64,000 nucleotides of DNA, from NCBI GenBank assembly GCA_030704615.1, contig CM060734.1, positions 63,628,042 to 63,692,041 on the forward strand, in the 5' to 3' direction. This stretch comes from Takakia lepidozioides (Eukaryota > Streptophyta > Takakiopsida > Takakiales > Takakiaceae). Of this stretch, positions 9,971 to 21,536 are shown piece after piece; the first letter of the stretch is position 1, and every line of letters starts with the position of its first letter. The notes under the pieces are model-generated. The model was not told where the DNA came from. It saw only the letters and a program-made list of their open reading frames with translations, and did no database searches. The position numbers and the translations under genes are program-made.

Positions 9971-10110
9971 CCGAGGTTAGCTATTTCATGAGCATGAGCG
10001 GCATGAGCGGAGTAGCAAGACAATTGGTTTTCATGAGCAGAAGTATAAATTTCGAAAATAAAAAACATTATAAAACATTAATTTAATGGAATGTGTCAGA
10101 AAAAACAAAT
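9971..10110 (+). repeat. transposon III terminal region, ATGAGC type
   Basis: Starts GAGGTTAGCTATTTCATGAGC, matching the ends at 25788 and 48514, and continues with further ATGAGC copies. The following AT-rich block to about 10110 is found inverted at 58010-58130, confirming both as ends of the same subfamily. Confidence 0.7.
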
Positions 10111-10189
10111 ATATTATTCGGCACCTTGAAGGGGAAATTGTAGTTTTGAGAGTTGTGCTCAAGATATTTCGTCTTCCACTCATGCCAAT

Positions 10190-10615
10190 TCCTAGCGACA
10201 TGTGCAAAAATGGTGCCGAATTTCACGGTAATAGGGTCCATAACCGGAAAGAACCGCGACGTATTTCGCGGTAATAGGTCTCTCTGGCGAAAAATGGTGC
10301 CGAATTCTGCGGCTATAGGTCCCCTCATGACATGTGTGTAAGCCCAAAATTTGGAAATGTGGCGCCGAATTTCGGTACATGGTGCCGGGGATTGCAGAGA
10401 TGTTGGGCAGTTCTGGGCCATGTAACTGGAAATTCGGCGCCATTTTTCCAGACATCATTCCCGAGCATGTTCGGACTTTGCCAGTTTTCGGCCCAAAATA
10501 GGGAAATTCGACGCCATTTTTCCAGACCCAGGGGTACCAGTGCATGTTGGGACTTAGCCAGTTTTCGGCCCAAAATAGAGAAATTCGGCGCCATTTTTCC
10601 ATAAATGGCCCCACA
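10190..10615 (+). repeat. subterminal GGCGCC repeats of transposon III
   Basis: About nine copies of a half-palindrome AATTCGGCGCCATTTTT and relatives, spaced 50-80 bp, in both orientations. The counterpart lies at 57660-57930. The several short open frames across it are by-products of the repeat. Confidence 0.65.
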
Positions 10616-10699
10616 ACTGCTTCTGTTGGATCTCAGTTTGAATGGAATATTGCCTCATTCCAGGAGCTTTGGGGTGCATTTCATTACACTGCAAAAAAA

Positions 10700-12560
10700 A
10701 GTCTGATACATGAAAATGCAATTGAAAATATCCATATGGAGGATTCCCTTTGCGCTATCAATGATTTCTGGAATTTCTGGAGGAGTTTGTGCAGCTCGTT
10801 CACGCTCAACGCCGGTGCATGAATAAAGTCATCAATAGTCACGTTCATCCTCAACCTCTTCAGGTAAATGTAATACAGATGCTTGCACGGATAATACTTT
10901 GAACCCTTCTTTGCTTCCATCAACGAGAAGTCCGTACAATTGCAAGTCGGCTCCACTCCAATCGTAATTGTGTATACATCATCGCGTACAGCCGAGCCGG
11001 CCGCCATCCGATAAACACGCCCAAGGCCGGGTGGGGGTATGTCCACGGAGCTCTGAATAGTGCAAGCCATCCCAAGAGCATTGGCAATCCGAGTCTCATT
11101 CAATTTGTTGGGAGGGTGTCGTCTCTTCACTCTTCCGAATCGCATTGTGGGATGTGCAGAATTGTCCAATCCATCTCTACTAGACCGAGCAGTCTGCAAT
11201 GGCTAGGTCTTAGAAACTGGAAATTCGTGGGTCGGGACATCTGTGCGTTGCACCATTCGAAATCCTGCTGCAGATAGAGCATTCGCCTCATTCTGAGAGA
11301 GGCTGCAACCCGGTGCAACAGGCCAGACACCCGAAGGCTCTGGCATTCCCTGAATCTCGTATTTGGGCTTGCCAAATACACAGGTCATTATGTCGTGCCT
11401 ACAGAACCAAAACGTTTGCATTGTGGCGTGAGCAAATGTGGGAGTCAAAAATCTGCCGCTGAAACAAGGTGCAGGTACAGCACCGTGTGGGTTCCTCCGA
11501 ATCATCTCACCACAGCGTGCTCTCGTATCCACCCGAATGGCGCAGCACTTCCCTCGAAATGCCGGCAATGTCCTTGCAATTCTCAACTGTGACTCCGACA
11601 CTCTTGTCTCCACAATGGGTATGTTGTATTGCATTACCACAGATGGCTCGTTATGTTCCTCGGGCACGTGCCCTGTGCTCAAAGGAGATGGCGATCTTGA
11701 ACGTGCAGGACTTGCGGTGCTCGACGAGACCTTCTCGGGCAACATCACGGGACCACGAGGGAGCGTGCGAATATTCTTGTCAGCTCGCCATGAATCCTCT
11801 TCCCCGCCAGGTGCCTCGTCAAGTCTTCGTCTCACTGGACGGGTATGAACATCTCCTTCCAAATGTTGGCCTCTTCGAAGCAATGGCGTGTCCCGAAGGC
11901 CCTCTCGCAAAGCCGCCGCCCACTTCCGAGGATTCTTCGATCTGGAGGCAGTCCGCATCAGCATTTCTTGCCTGTCCGGCCCCAAGCCCACTGTTTCCCT
12001 TTCAAGAACTCGTTGTACCTGCATTGCTGCATAATTGACCTCACAATGTCCTCCGTTGTGGCAGTGAGGATGTCCACCAGATGCGCCGCAGAGGAGGCAC
12101 GCCAGGAAGAATGCACTGATTCGGCCATGTTTGTCGTGGGCATGTCGGTGTCGGAGTCAAGACACATTTCCTGCACAAGCACATGTTGAGGTTACAAGCA
12201 AGTTACAAATAATGCCAAGAATAATATTCAACGGGACGCGAATTCGTGCAACTCACCTCCCGCATATAGTCGCCGAACTGGAGGAAACGATAATGCCACC
12301 ATGCTAGCCAACTGACCATTGCTCCCTCGTCTGATTTCCTTACAGCACCTGACGATGTCCACCAAGCCCGTATACATGCAAACTGTGTCTCTGCATCATC
12401 CAAGGTGGGAGCGCGCTTCCACGCAAGACACATGGAACGGTGCTCCTCTTTGAAATCTGGCGCCACGAGCCTGGTTGTGTACTGCGAAAGGCTCTGCAAA
12501 AAATGGAACCCACAAGATCTCTCCTTGCCTTCCATGGGAACATTGGGGTCTTGCCCGTAC
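10700..12560 (-). pseudogene. Mutator-like transposase pseudogene, C-terminal two thirds
   Basis: On the minus strand, from 12560: CGFHFLQSL (the C-x-H motif after the second catalytic Asp), the EAETQFACIRAWW-type helix, an intron near 12240-12182, then NMAESVHSSWRASS, a Ser/Pro/Arg-rich linker, GKCCAIRVDTRARC, WFCRHDIMTCVFGKPKY, and a C-terminal SWIM finger CNCTDF...YPCKHLYYI near 10900. It lacks the N-terminal zinc region and the first catalytic Asp. Frameshifts occur near 12000 and near 11200. Homologous to 27642-30966. The break at about 12560 leads into unrelated sequence. Confidence 0.8.
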
Positions 12561-12601
12561 GTGAGGAAAGACACAAGGAATGGCAGCAATACCTTGTCAA
12601 A

Positions 12602-13287
12602 TCTGAGGGTGATGGCTGGAGAAAATTAAACAAGAATTGGAAGTATGGGAGCAGCAATCGCATGAAGAAAAATCTGCCTGAGAGGCTGAAGAGTGAAAGG
12701 GAGGAAGACAGGCACCTCGCTTATGAAAAGTGGAAGGGCAGGGTAGAAAACCTGATGCCTGAAATTGATGGGAGCTCGTGGGAGACTCTGCCAAGAAGAC
12801 TCCAATCAGCTGCTGCCAACAATCGGACCAGTGAAAGATCGCCCTTGGCTGGCGCAACACCACGAAATAAGTGCAGCCCTGATAGCATGGTGAATGGGGC
12901 ACCAACAGAGCCAGAAAATGAGATAGAAGGAGGAGACTTCCCTGCCAAGAAAGTCAATGACGGGCCTGCAGTGGCATGCAAGGAAAGGGACACCGTAAGT
13001 GTTGCCAACAGATGCAAATCAGTGCTCATTCATTCAAAGCACCACGGGAGATGAAGGAAAAGACACCTGCAGGGACGTTGAAGCATAAAAGAGGAGAGCA
13101 CTTCACTTGGGAAGAAAGTGAAGCATTGGAGAACGAGGCTGATGACTGGCAGTCTGAAAAGGAAAGGCGGTTGTGGGAAACCCTGCCAAGACAACCATAT
13201 GGAGAGAATCAAGCAGGTGGGAACTGCCCTTCATTGGGGTGGTGCAAACAAGAGCAAGACCAGAAGCTGAACCACATGAGAAGATAG
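12602..13287 (+). CDS. unidentified charged ORFs
   Basis: Two overlapping frames (through 13054 and 12976-13287) encode Glu/Lys/Arg-rich protein with the motif WETLPR twice, near 12775 and 13178. I recognise no family. The duplicated motif with similar charged spacing (SEREEDRHLAYEKW and SEKERRLWETL) suggests one diverged repeat-containing exon split by a frameshift or intron. Its start is uncertain because the upstream frame runs through the broken transposase. Confidence 0.25.
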
Positions 13288-14150
13288 TGTGTCATCACAG
13301 ATGGAGACCCTGGAAAATGCTCTGCCCAGGAGATGAAGAACATTAGGCAACTAGAAACGTGGGGGGCTGAATATGCTCTGCAGTCAACTTGGCTTGTTGA
13401 ATGCTTGCATAAGAGATGAGGGGTTGTTGTCAGTACACGGCATTGAGTTCATCAAATCCTACAACAGCCCACCATCGCTGCCCACTGCTTACAAACTGCC
13501 ACAAAAACAGTTTCACATGACTTACAGATGATTGGTGGAAGGCAAGGCCCCTCGCCATGGGCCAGATTAATTGTATGTTGCAGCCCAGAACAACGACGAG
13601 AAGTCATCTAGGGCAGCAAACCCCATCTTGGCAGCGTCTTTTGTGTGAGAGAAGTCAAGCTGAACTTGCTCATCATATCGAGTGGGATGGACCAAATGTA
13701 AAGCTGCCAAGCCAACCACAATCATATTCGCACTCAAGCAACATAAGCTGGAGCCATTTTCAGATTATGAGTACCCGTGTTTTAATAATACTCCTTCTTC
13801 AACTTGCGGTGAACGGGCAGAAAACTTCACAATGTGCAGCAGATTAATGGACCAAGATGCGGAGCTGAATTGGGTATCCAGTTAGGCAATGCTGGTTTCA
13901 AAACCCCGTTCCATCCCTGCGTTCGAAGATCTGGCTTGAATGGGCACACTCCGGCAGTGGAAGGCTCACGGAGTAATGAGTTTGGGCTAATATGCATGCT
14001 GACATGCCATGCCGGTGCAAAGAATGGCGATTGTGATCTCAAAATCTGCCCTTGCATTCAAGCTGATTTCTCTCTCGAGCACAGCCGCCTTGTGGATGTT
14101 CCAGCCAGTGTCCAAAAACAGCTCAAGTGCAAGACAACAACATCAGCAAG
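13288..14150. other. no recognised feature
   Basis: Only short overlapping frames with no family resemblance. The region lies between the charged ORFs and the PPR remains and may be the non-PPR flank of the same lost host gene. Confidence 0.3.
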
Positions 14151-15060
14151 GCATGGTTAGCTAAGCAAGGTCATGGTGGAGAGGCATTTGAACTCTCTGA
14201 ACGTAATGTGGTCAGACTTCACCCCCTCCCACATCAACTGCTCATAGGTCTCCAAAACCTGCAATCCCCGCCCCTGTTGTGCATGTCCTGCGATCATCAC
14301 TTTCCACGACACCACATTTCGCTCAGCCATATTGTTGAACACTCCCTATCTAGAAGGGTATTCATGTTCAGAATGACATCTACCACAATTCCAGCTTTGA
14401 CGATGCAACCATGGACCTTTTTGCCCTTCTCCAACAGGCTCGCACATGCACTACAAACACAAACAAACGTAATGTGCTCGGGCTTCACCCCCTAGACCCA
14501 CATCATTTGCTCATAGGTCTCCAAAACCCGCAATCCCCGCCCATGTTGTGCATGTCCTGCGATCATCACGTTCCACCACACCACATTTCGCTCAGCCATA
14601 TTGTTGAGCACTCCTTGTCCACAAGGGAATGCTCCCACGTTTGGCATACATGTCGACGAGGTATTGTTACATCTGGTACAGTTCCAGCTTTGACGATGTC
14701 ACGATGGACCTCTTTGCCCTTTACCAAGTCTCCAGGGCTGCCAGGTTTGCACATGCATTGCAAACACAATGAACGTGACCCGGTCAGGTTGCACCCCTTC
14801 TCGCAACATTTGCTCATATGTCTCCAATGCCCTCATCCCGCACACATGCTGGCCATATCTTGCGAGATTCAGCGTGTTCCTTGAGACAACATTTTGTTCA
14901 GCCATATTATCAAACTCTCCCTTCGCAACTTCATAGGTCCCCAAAACCTCCATCCCACGTCCCTGCAAGCATCGCACTCCACGACACTACATCTCGGCAA
15001 AACAGGCTGAAATAGCTCGAAGAAGAAGGTGCCCTCACCACATTGTCCTCTACCTTGTGT
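14150..15060 (-). pseudogene. PLS-class pentatricopeptide-repeat (PPR) pseudogene
   Basis: On the minus strand, PPR signatures appear in broken frames: GKEVHRDIVKAGTVPDV and GCIVKAGIVVDVILNMNTLL (L/S-type repeats with the 'HG.IVKAG...D' pattern), AERNVVSWKVMIAGHAQQG (P/S-type) and YEQLMWEGVKSDHITF. The 'YEQM..EGV.PD.ITF' repeat recurs at about 14200, 14490 and 14790, so the gene has about 300-bp internal repeats. Stops and frameshifts separate every two or three repeats. PLS-PPR proteins bind organellar RNA for editing or processing; this copy cannot. Confidence 0.7.
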
Positions 15061-15064
15061 CATG

Positions 15065-16460
15065 ACCCATTGCGGATTAGACTGACCATGAACCCAATAA
15101 GACCTCTTGTGCGTGCTGCTTGTATCTGTAGTCAGGTAATGTGGGATTGGTTCGTAAGAACCACCACGATGCAGCTGAGTGGGCAGAGATTAAAATATGG
15201 GCTGCTAAGACCAAGCTGATTCCCCCAAGAACCTTGTGATCATCAGGAAGGATACCAAATCATGGTACAAAGGGGAGCCAAGACCCCACATTTGCACATA
15301 ATGCGCCCTTGACGCCATAAACGCTTGCAACAACAGGACATGGGCCTCGATTTGGTCTTCGTCCTTCTCGCATCACTTGTTCGTCTCTCTCTCAAGCCTC
15401 CATCCCTCTCCCAACACTTAGACAAATTCAGGCAAAGGACAAAGTTACTCTTCCACCCTTAGATCATTTTACATCCGACGATTAGAACAATCTCTACGAG
15501 CCACACAAGCCCTCAAATACATTAAAATATTCCATGTCCTAAGCTATGTGGAGCACTTATAAAAATTCCATTTTTGAATAGGGTGTGCAATGAATGCCTA
15601 GTTGTTAAGAGTCGTTCTCTAGTGCTTAAAACCACTTATAATTGTTGTTTTAAAAAAAAAACAATTTACGGAATTGAATTAAATTGCCGCGAATATTGTG
15701 CCGACTGCGGAGTCATTGATGCAACTTCTATCCGCCATTAGAAATGTGAATTTATCCGTTACGACTGTGCAGTAGTAACAAAGTTGTTCCCTCAGTGATT
15801 TTGGACATGCAGTCGATTCGGAAAAGACACGAATGCTTCTAGTGAGTTGTCTGGCCTGCATACTGCACTATAATAGCCAACATTTATGTTCTAAGTTCAA
15901 GTACATGTTGTATGTCTAACCCATAACCTCATCACAAAATAGCACTTCCCTCTGTGGAAGAGTTCATCTGACAGTGAGGTGACATTACTAGTGCAAAACC
16001 CAGAATGTCCGAACAAAAGTTAGGCATAAAACCCTGAATTCGTTTCCAGTTTGTGACATAGGTGGGGGGAAGGGCAGTCTTGGTACTACTGATATTTAAG
16101 TCCAAAAGTGGGACTTACCTTCATATAAATAATTAATTCAGGTTTTCCACATTTCCTCCAGCAAGCTCTTCACGCAAACATCAATCTGCTGTGTGCGAGC
16201 TTCCTAGCAATTAGACCCCAGCAGGACCCAGGCTTTATGTTCAGCCTCAAGATATTGCAATTTGGTGAACAAAGATGCAGCAACTATGTACCTCATGGTC
16301 ATAAAGAGCGTCACTCTCTAGCTTTTTTGGGGGACAATGGCATGCATGGAAAGCCCGTATAGACAACCATTGTTGAGTGCCATTGCTATGCTAAGAAAAT
16401 CCACAAAGCTCAAGACACCAATAGTTAGGAACTACTGAACTGAAATTTCTTCTATTCACC
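15065..16460. other. no recognised feature
   Basis: No long frame and no repeat unit recognised. A segment near 15830-15850 resembles one near 19680-19705 (AAGACACGAATGCTTCTAGTGA and GACACGAATGCTTCTAGTGA cores), hinting at dispersed noncoding repeat remains. Confidence 0.3.
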
Positions 16461-16462
16461 AT

Positions 16463-17215
16463 TCAGAACAACAACAGACCGCGTTCCTCCCTCGCATACT
16501 TTCCGAACATGCCAGTAAGTGCCAAAGATCTTGTAGACTCCCTCTCTTGCTCCTTGTTCGGAAGTGGTACCCATGCAGCTGCTGGTTTTATCCCAGATTC
16601 ACCTCTCATCCTTGCCTGGGGTTTTGCTTGCCAAACAACCCTTGTGTGGGGAACTTCAACGAAAGGCAACATCTCATTCTTAGCTCCTGTCGTTGTACCT
16701 CTTTGCAGCAGTCCAAGCCTCGGGTGCCTCACTTTCTAATTGCTGGGTTGCATTCTTCGACCGCCAACCTTTGACAGGAAAGTGTGCTCCATCTTCCTCA
16801 TCTTCTACTGGTTCCCTTGATGCTTCACCTCGTATGTCTTCCTCCTCATGTTTTAGCAGCAGCTCCCATGCTTGAATTGCTACTTTTCCTCGTAGTTGAT
16901 CTTGTGCTTTCCTTTTTCTCCGTAGCTTAATCAACAGTTTTGTCTTGGCAGCTCCCTTGCCATGAGTGCCTTGTCTCACTGCATCTCCCTTGGCTGCCCA
17001 CCATCCGTGGAGTCTTTCTTGCACTATTCTGACCCTCGTTGGCATGCACTTTGCTGCGATGCCCCACATGTATTGCTGCTCCCTTTAATCATCAACATAG
17101 TGCTCCAGAGCCAGTTCCTCATTGTTGACCAGTTGACCTTCTCAGCCCTTGGACCCCATTTTCCCTTCTCCCATGTTGCCTCGTCTTTCTGTTTCATCAT
17201 TTGCTTTACTTGCAC
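16463..17215 (-). other. unidentified Lys/Glu-rich open frames
   Basis: Three overlapping minus-strand frames (17215-17024, 17069-16680, 16732-16463) read as continuous-looking charged protein, including LRRKRKAQDQLRGK and EEEDIRGEASREPVEDEEDG. Frameshifts near 17045 and 16700 would be needed to join them. No family recognised. It could be a degraded exon of a host gene or retroelement. Confidence 0.25.
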
Positions 17216-17561
17216 GATGTTGCTTCTTCCCTACAACTCATCATGTGTTGTGGCTCTTTCCCATGTTGCACTCACTCCCATCATACGTTGTGCAGTTGAT
17301 AAGACTGAGATGAGTTGATACAGGATAGGGGGAGGGCTTGCTGGTGTATGTTGTCCAATAGGCCCCATGCACAGAGTCAAAGCTGGAAGTCAGCCTTGCA
17401 AGGACCCAAGTGAGAGAAGTCTGGTGGGGGTAGCATCTTGGGGGATGGCAGTTAGGGCAATGTGTGTCTAGGGCAATATATGTCATAGCAGCGGGTGATG
17501 TGCTGCCAATTTTGAGGATAGAGACAGCCTGTAAGCTGTAGATTTGTATCAGTGGTTTCTT
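17216..17561. other. no recognised feature
   Basis: Short frames only, without recognisable motifs or repeats. Confidence 0.3.
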
Positions 17562-17747
17562 CTGACACATATTGCTCCCAGTTTGCCACAACCAGTTGTT
17601 TGCGTTTGTAGTGCATGTGCGAGCCTGCTGGGGAAGGGCAAAGAGGTCCATGGTTGCATCGTCAAAGCTGGAATTGTGGCAGATGTCATTCTGAACAATA
17701 CCCTTGTGGATAGGGAGTGTTCAACAATATGGTTGAGCGAAGGATAG
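17562..17747 (+). pseudogene. PPR repeat fragment
   Basis: The plus strand encodes VCVCSACASLLGKGKEVHG and IVKAGIVADVILNNTLVDRE, almost identical to the minus-strand segment at about 14480-14340. About 185 bp only, with no neighbouring PPR repeats. It shows that the PPR pseudogene sequence has been copied or rearranged locally in the opposite orientation. Confidence 0.6.
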
Positions 17748-17755
17748 AGTGTAAT

Positions 17756-18842
17756 GACTGCTAATGAAGGCACCTTCTTCAATTTCACCTTATTTCCCCC
17801 TCTTATCAGAATTGTCCCTAATTATTCATGTTTGAATTCTGCAAGTTAGCTGGTTGAGTGAAGCTTTGATAGTTTGGAGTGACTTTGACATGATTCTGCC
17901 AATGTGACAACAGGAAAGTATCAGAAACAAGTAACACAAACGAGGAGAAGTTGTGGAATGAATATTTTTCTGACCCCAGTCAATGGTGGGACAATCGAGG
18001 CAAGAAGGTGAATGTTTGTTGGATTATAGAGAGTAGCAGATGCAATTGAGCGTAGGAACTAGTGTGATAAGTTGAGTTGGGTGCTTCCTAGAACAAGTCT
18101 AGGCTGTCATCGTCAACTGCTAGCAACAAGGCAAGGTTGTATGCATGATTTCGTGCGAGGCATGGATAGCTGAAGGAGCAAGGATAGAGTGTGGTTGCAG
18201 ATTCACCCAAGAGGGCCAGACTTCAAGCTCCAGATTAACTATGAAGCTACAAGAAACCTGCATGGGTAGATGGTCAACTGGCAGCAACGGCACAATTGAT
18301 AAAATCAGACATTGTTAATGAAGACATCTTCTTCAGCACATTTCACCCTGTTTTTCCCTCTTATCAGAATCGACCCAAAATTTCCATGTTGAATTCTGCA
18401 AGTTAGCTGGTTGAGTGAATCTAGTTTGGAGTGACTTTGACATGATACTGCTATGTGACAACAGGAAAGTATCAAAAAACAAGTAACAGACATGAGGAGA
18501 AGCTGTGGAATGAATACTTTTCTGCCCCCAGTCAATGATGGGACAACCGAGGCAAAAAGGTGAATGCCTGCTACATTTCAGAGAGTAGCAGACGCAATTG
18601 AGCATAGGAACTAGTGTGATAAGCTGAGTTGGGTGTTTCCGAGAACAAATGTAGGTTGTCATTGTCAGCTACTAGCAGCAAGGCAAGGATGAATGCATGA
18701 TTTGTGCAGGGGCATGGATAGCTGAAGGAGCAAGGATAGAGTATGGTCCAGATTCATCCTAGAGGGCCAAATTTCAAGCACAAGATTTACCTATGACTCC
18801 CTGTGGATCAATAACTACAAGAAACCTCCATGGGTAGATGGT
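17756..18842 (+). repeat. direct tandem duplication of about 540 bp
   Basis: Segment 17756-18280 is repeated at about 18296-18842 with perhaps 10% divergence. Landmarks occur in the same order in both: GCAAGTTAGCTGGTTGAGTG (17841 and 18398), GAATGAATA near 17955 and 18508, GGCATGGATAGCTGAAGGAG near 18161 and 18713, and CATGGGTAGATGGT near 18261 and 18829. No coding function recognised. Confidence 0.8.
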
Positions 18843-18849
18843 CTATTCC

Positions 18850-20200
18850 GTGGAACTCACTAAAGTCTTGCATTATGAGGATCAGAACTGCTTGACAGCT
18901 TACTTGCACGAGGCCTTGACCCTTAGGCAATCCCCAGAGCAGCAGTAGCTTTTGGGCTGCTTTTTTACTTTGTGTTTTTCATTTTGTCCCATAAGCTCTT
19001 TGAGCTTTCCGCAGATGTAATAAAGTACCATTTTGTTTCATTTCATTCATTTTCATTTCATTTTGTTTCATGGCATGTCTTTCATCGTTTGTGCATTTCT
19101 AATGCATGATTAGTTTTCTTGTATAGCATTACTAGTCGACTCACTACAAACACCAAAACTCCAAAGCATGAATCACTATGAATGATTGTTCAAGTAATTT
19201 CGAGCACTTCATGTAAAGTAGTAAAGCAGTGGTTGCGCCAACTTCCGCAGTCGCAATTGCCACTGGGCATGTAGCACTGCAAGTTATGTGGTCTACTACC
19301 ACGTGGCGCCCTGGCCTGTGGCCACGTGGCAGTAGTGGTGCTCGTCGTGGCCCCGCCACGTCGGCGTCCACATCGTCGTCCACGTCCGCGTCCATGTGTC
19401 ACCGCGCTTCGGTGAGTCGGTCCACTCATCCGGAGGGAAAAGTCAAAGTCAGCCCAAAAGGTCAGACACACGGGCGGCCCGCCTGGTTACGTCATGTGGT
19501 TCTTCAGCATTAATCGCATTAATCGTTGAGCAGTTGTTCGCGCGTCTGCGTCCTTTACCACTCCAATCATTGGATGTCCAACCCAACTACCACGTCTGTT
19601 GTAATTAGTCGTTTGTAACTTCCAGTCGATCCCAATTTTTTGACTTTTACGACTCAAAATGAGTCGTTACCCCAGTGGTAAATGACACGAATGCTTCTAG
19701 TGACTCTTAGTTTGTTCTTTTGTAGTTTGTTGACTTGACTTGAGCTTTTTCGGTGTCTATCTTTTCTTTAGCCCCACAACTCGAGGTCGTGTGTAATTGG
19801 AATGTTTTTAGAGAGGTCTATCGGGTAGCTCCTCACTCTGCCTATTTGTTAGGAACCCTTGCAACTATTTGTGAGGGGATGATAGAGACGCAAACATAGT
19901 CTTCACTGATGGACTTTGCCAATGGTGTGTTTCCTTGCAATGATACATGAGTATAGATGGAAGTTAAGAGCAGATGGAGCCTGGGCTGCATGTTGAAGAT
20001 ACAGAGAGCTCTCGCATTTCCCCATTGCTAGGGTTTGGGTTTGTTCTTCTTTTTATCTCCTGTGGTGCTGATGTGATCATTTTGTGTCATCAATGTTACC
20101 TATCCCCAGCTCGACCAACAGACAATTGCTTTGCAATATGGTCGGTCCAGTGGCTTGAAATACTGTAAGTGCTGTGGCAAGGGAGAAATTTGCAGAGGTT
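18850..20200. other. noncoding stretch with a GC-rich island
   Basis: 18950-19100 has T-rich low-complexity sequence (CATTTCATTTTGTTTCA type). 19280-19420 is GC-rich with CGTGGC/CCACGT-like and CGTCCACGTC repeats. Open frames across the GC-rich part are low complexity and are not called as genes. Confidence 0.4.
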
Positions 20201-20202
20201 GA

Positions 20203-21208
20203 GATTTCTTCTCGGGGAGGTCACTCCCTATCTAGTTTCCTAGGCACGTGAGGCAAATAGGCATTTTCTATGGGGGTATTAATTTTATTTTCTGGATTTT
20301 TGGCCACCCTATTATTACATAATTTTGTAATATGACATATTTTCTTGTAGGCTATATTACTTATATTTTATAGCAGATAACAAATATTGGACACCCTATA
20401 TTAACCTGATTTTTTTTTTTAAAAATACGGGGTAATGAATTTTTTATTTGCTAGAAACAAATTTATCCAAAGTAGATGCATCAGCATCATTTAAAGTATA
20501 AAGGTTTTGAGCAAAATCAAATCTCATAGTAACTGAAGTAATAATCGAATTTATAGTTATCCACTTGCTGTCAGTTACATCATATTTGAATTTCAGATGC
20601 CCTCTAGATTTTGAGAAGTAGTTGAGAAGCACCATGATTGTTGTGGCTGGTTTGTTAAGGAGATCAACCGGTTGTCAAGAGACCTCCCACCTGCTCCATA
20701 TCTTTCTGCTCATTTTTTGTATTCTGCCTATCCACCATGTCTCTCAAAACCTATGGGCCGCCATGTTTGTGTTGCCATCCTTCTCTCTCAATCTACGCTT
20801 CTCCATTGTCACGTCCTGCAAGCTTCAAAACCTATGGGCCACAATGCTTGCACCACTGAGCGCACAACCCTTTCTTTCTGTCTGTCTAGCACAATGTCAC
20901 CACGAATTGCAGCCGACAGGAGAGAGGGAAGCCTAAGGTTGTTGTGCACATGCGCCTACGCCCTCTCCGCTGCGTGTCACTGATCGACACGCGTCCATTT
21001 AATTTATCTCCATACTATATTAGTTTTAATTTTTTTGAAGAATCCGTCTTCATTTTGGACCCTATATTAATTTAAATGTGGTGCCGCCAATATATTAGTA
21101 CCCTATAAATATATTCTAAATTTTATTTTCTCAGAATTTTGGGCACCCTATATTTTTTTGCACGTCAAGTGGTAATATTTGGAAGTGACCTCCCTTTGGA
21201 TTTCTTCT
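20203..21208 (+). mobile_element. non-autonomous TIR element with 10-bp target duplication
   Basis: The direct repeat GATTTCTTCT flanks the element at 20203-20212 and 21199-21208. Inside are terminal inverted repeats GGGGAGGTCACTCCC (20214) and the complement of GGAAGTGACCTCCC (ending about 21194). Element length is about 986 bp. No transposase is present; the interior is AT-rich with a C-rich middle containing a small internal duplication (CCTATGGGCCGCCATG and CCTATGGGCCACAATG). A 9-11 bp target duplication suggests a Mutator-like mobiliser. A TTTGGCCACCC / GGGCACCC symmetry further in extends the imperfect TIR. Confidence 0.7.
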
Positions 21209-21536
21209 TTCTATGTAAGATGAAAGGATGTGTCATGTACCATGCTGGAACTAAAACTGTTTCTCAGAACAAATGACATTGCTCCAAGAGTCTAGGTGTT
21301 TATCCTCATGGCATTTTGTAGGACATTAGAGAACCAATATTTGTGCAGAGGTGAAGGGAAGTTAGAGTAACTGTTTGATTGCTTTTGCAAGAGATGGTGC
21401 TCGATGGCGGTGGCAAGGGATTCCCATTTCTCTCCAAACTGGTGTACTGAAGATGGAGGGTTGGCTGCCTCATCAGAATTCAAAAGAAAACTCGCCATGT
21501 CTGTCTGATTCGAGTTATGCTAGGAGCTCCTGAGCT

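Noticed and set aside
19190-19513. Opposed ORFs in the GC-rich island, Asp/Val or Ser/Thr repeats
   Set aside because: Low-complexity translation of CGTGGC/GTCCAC repeats; no conservation evidence.
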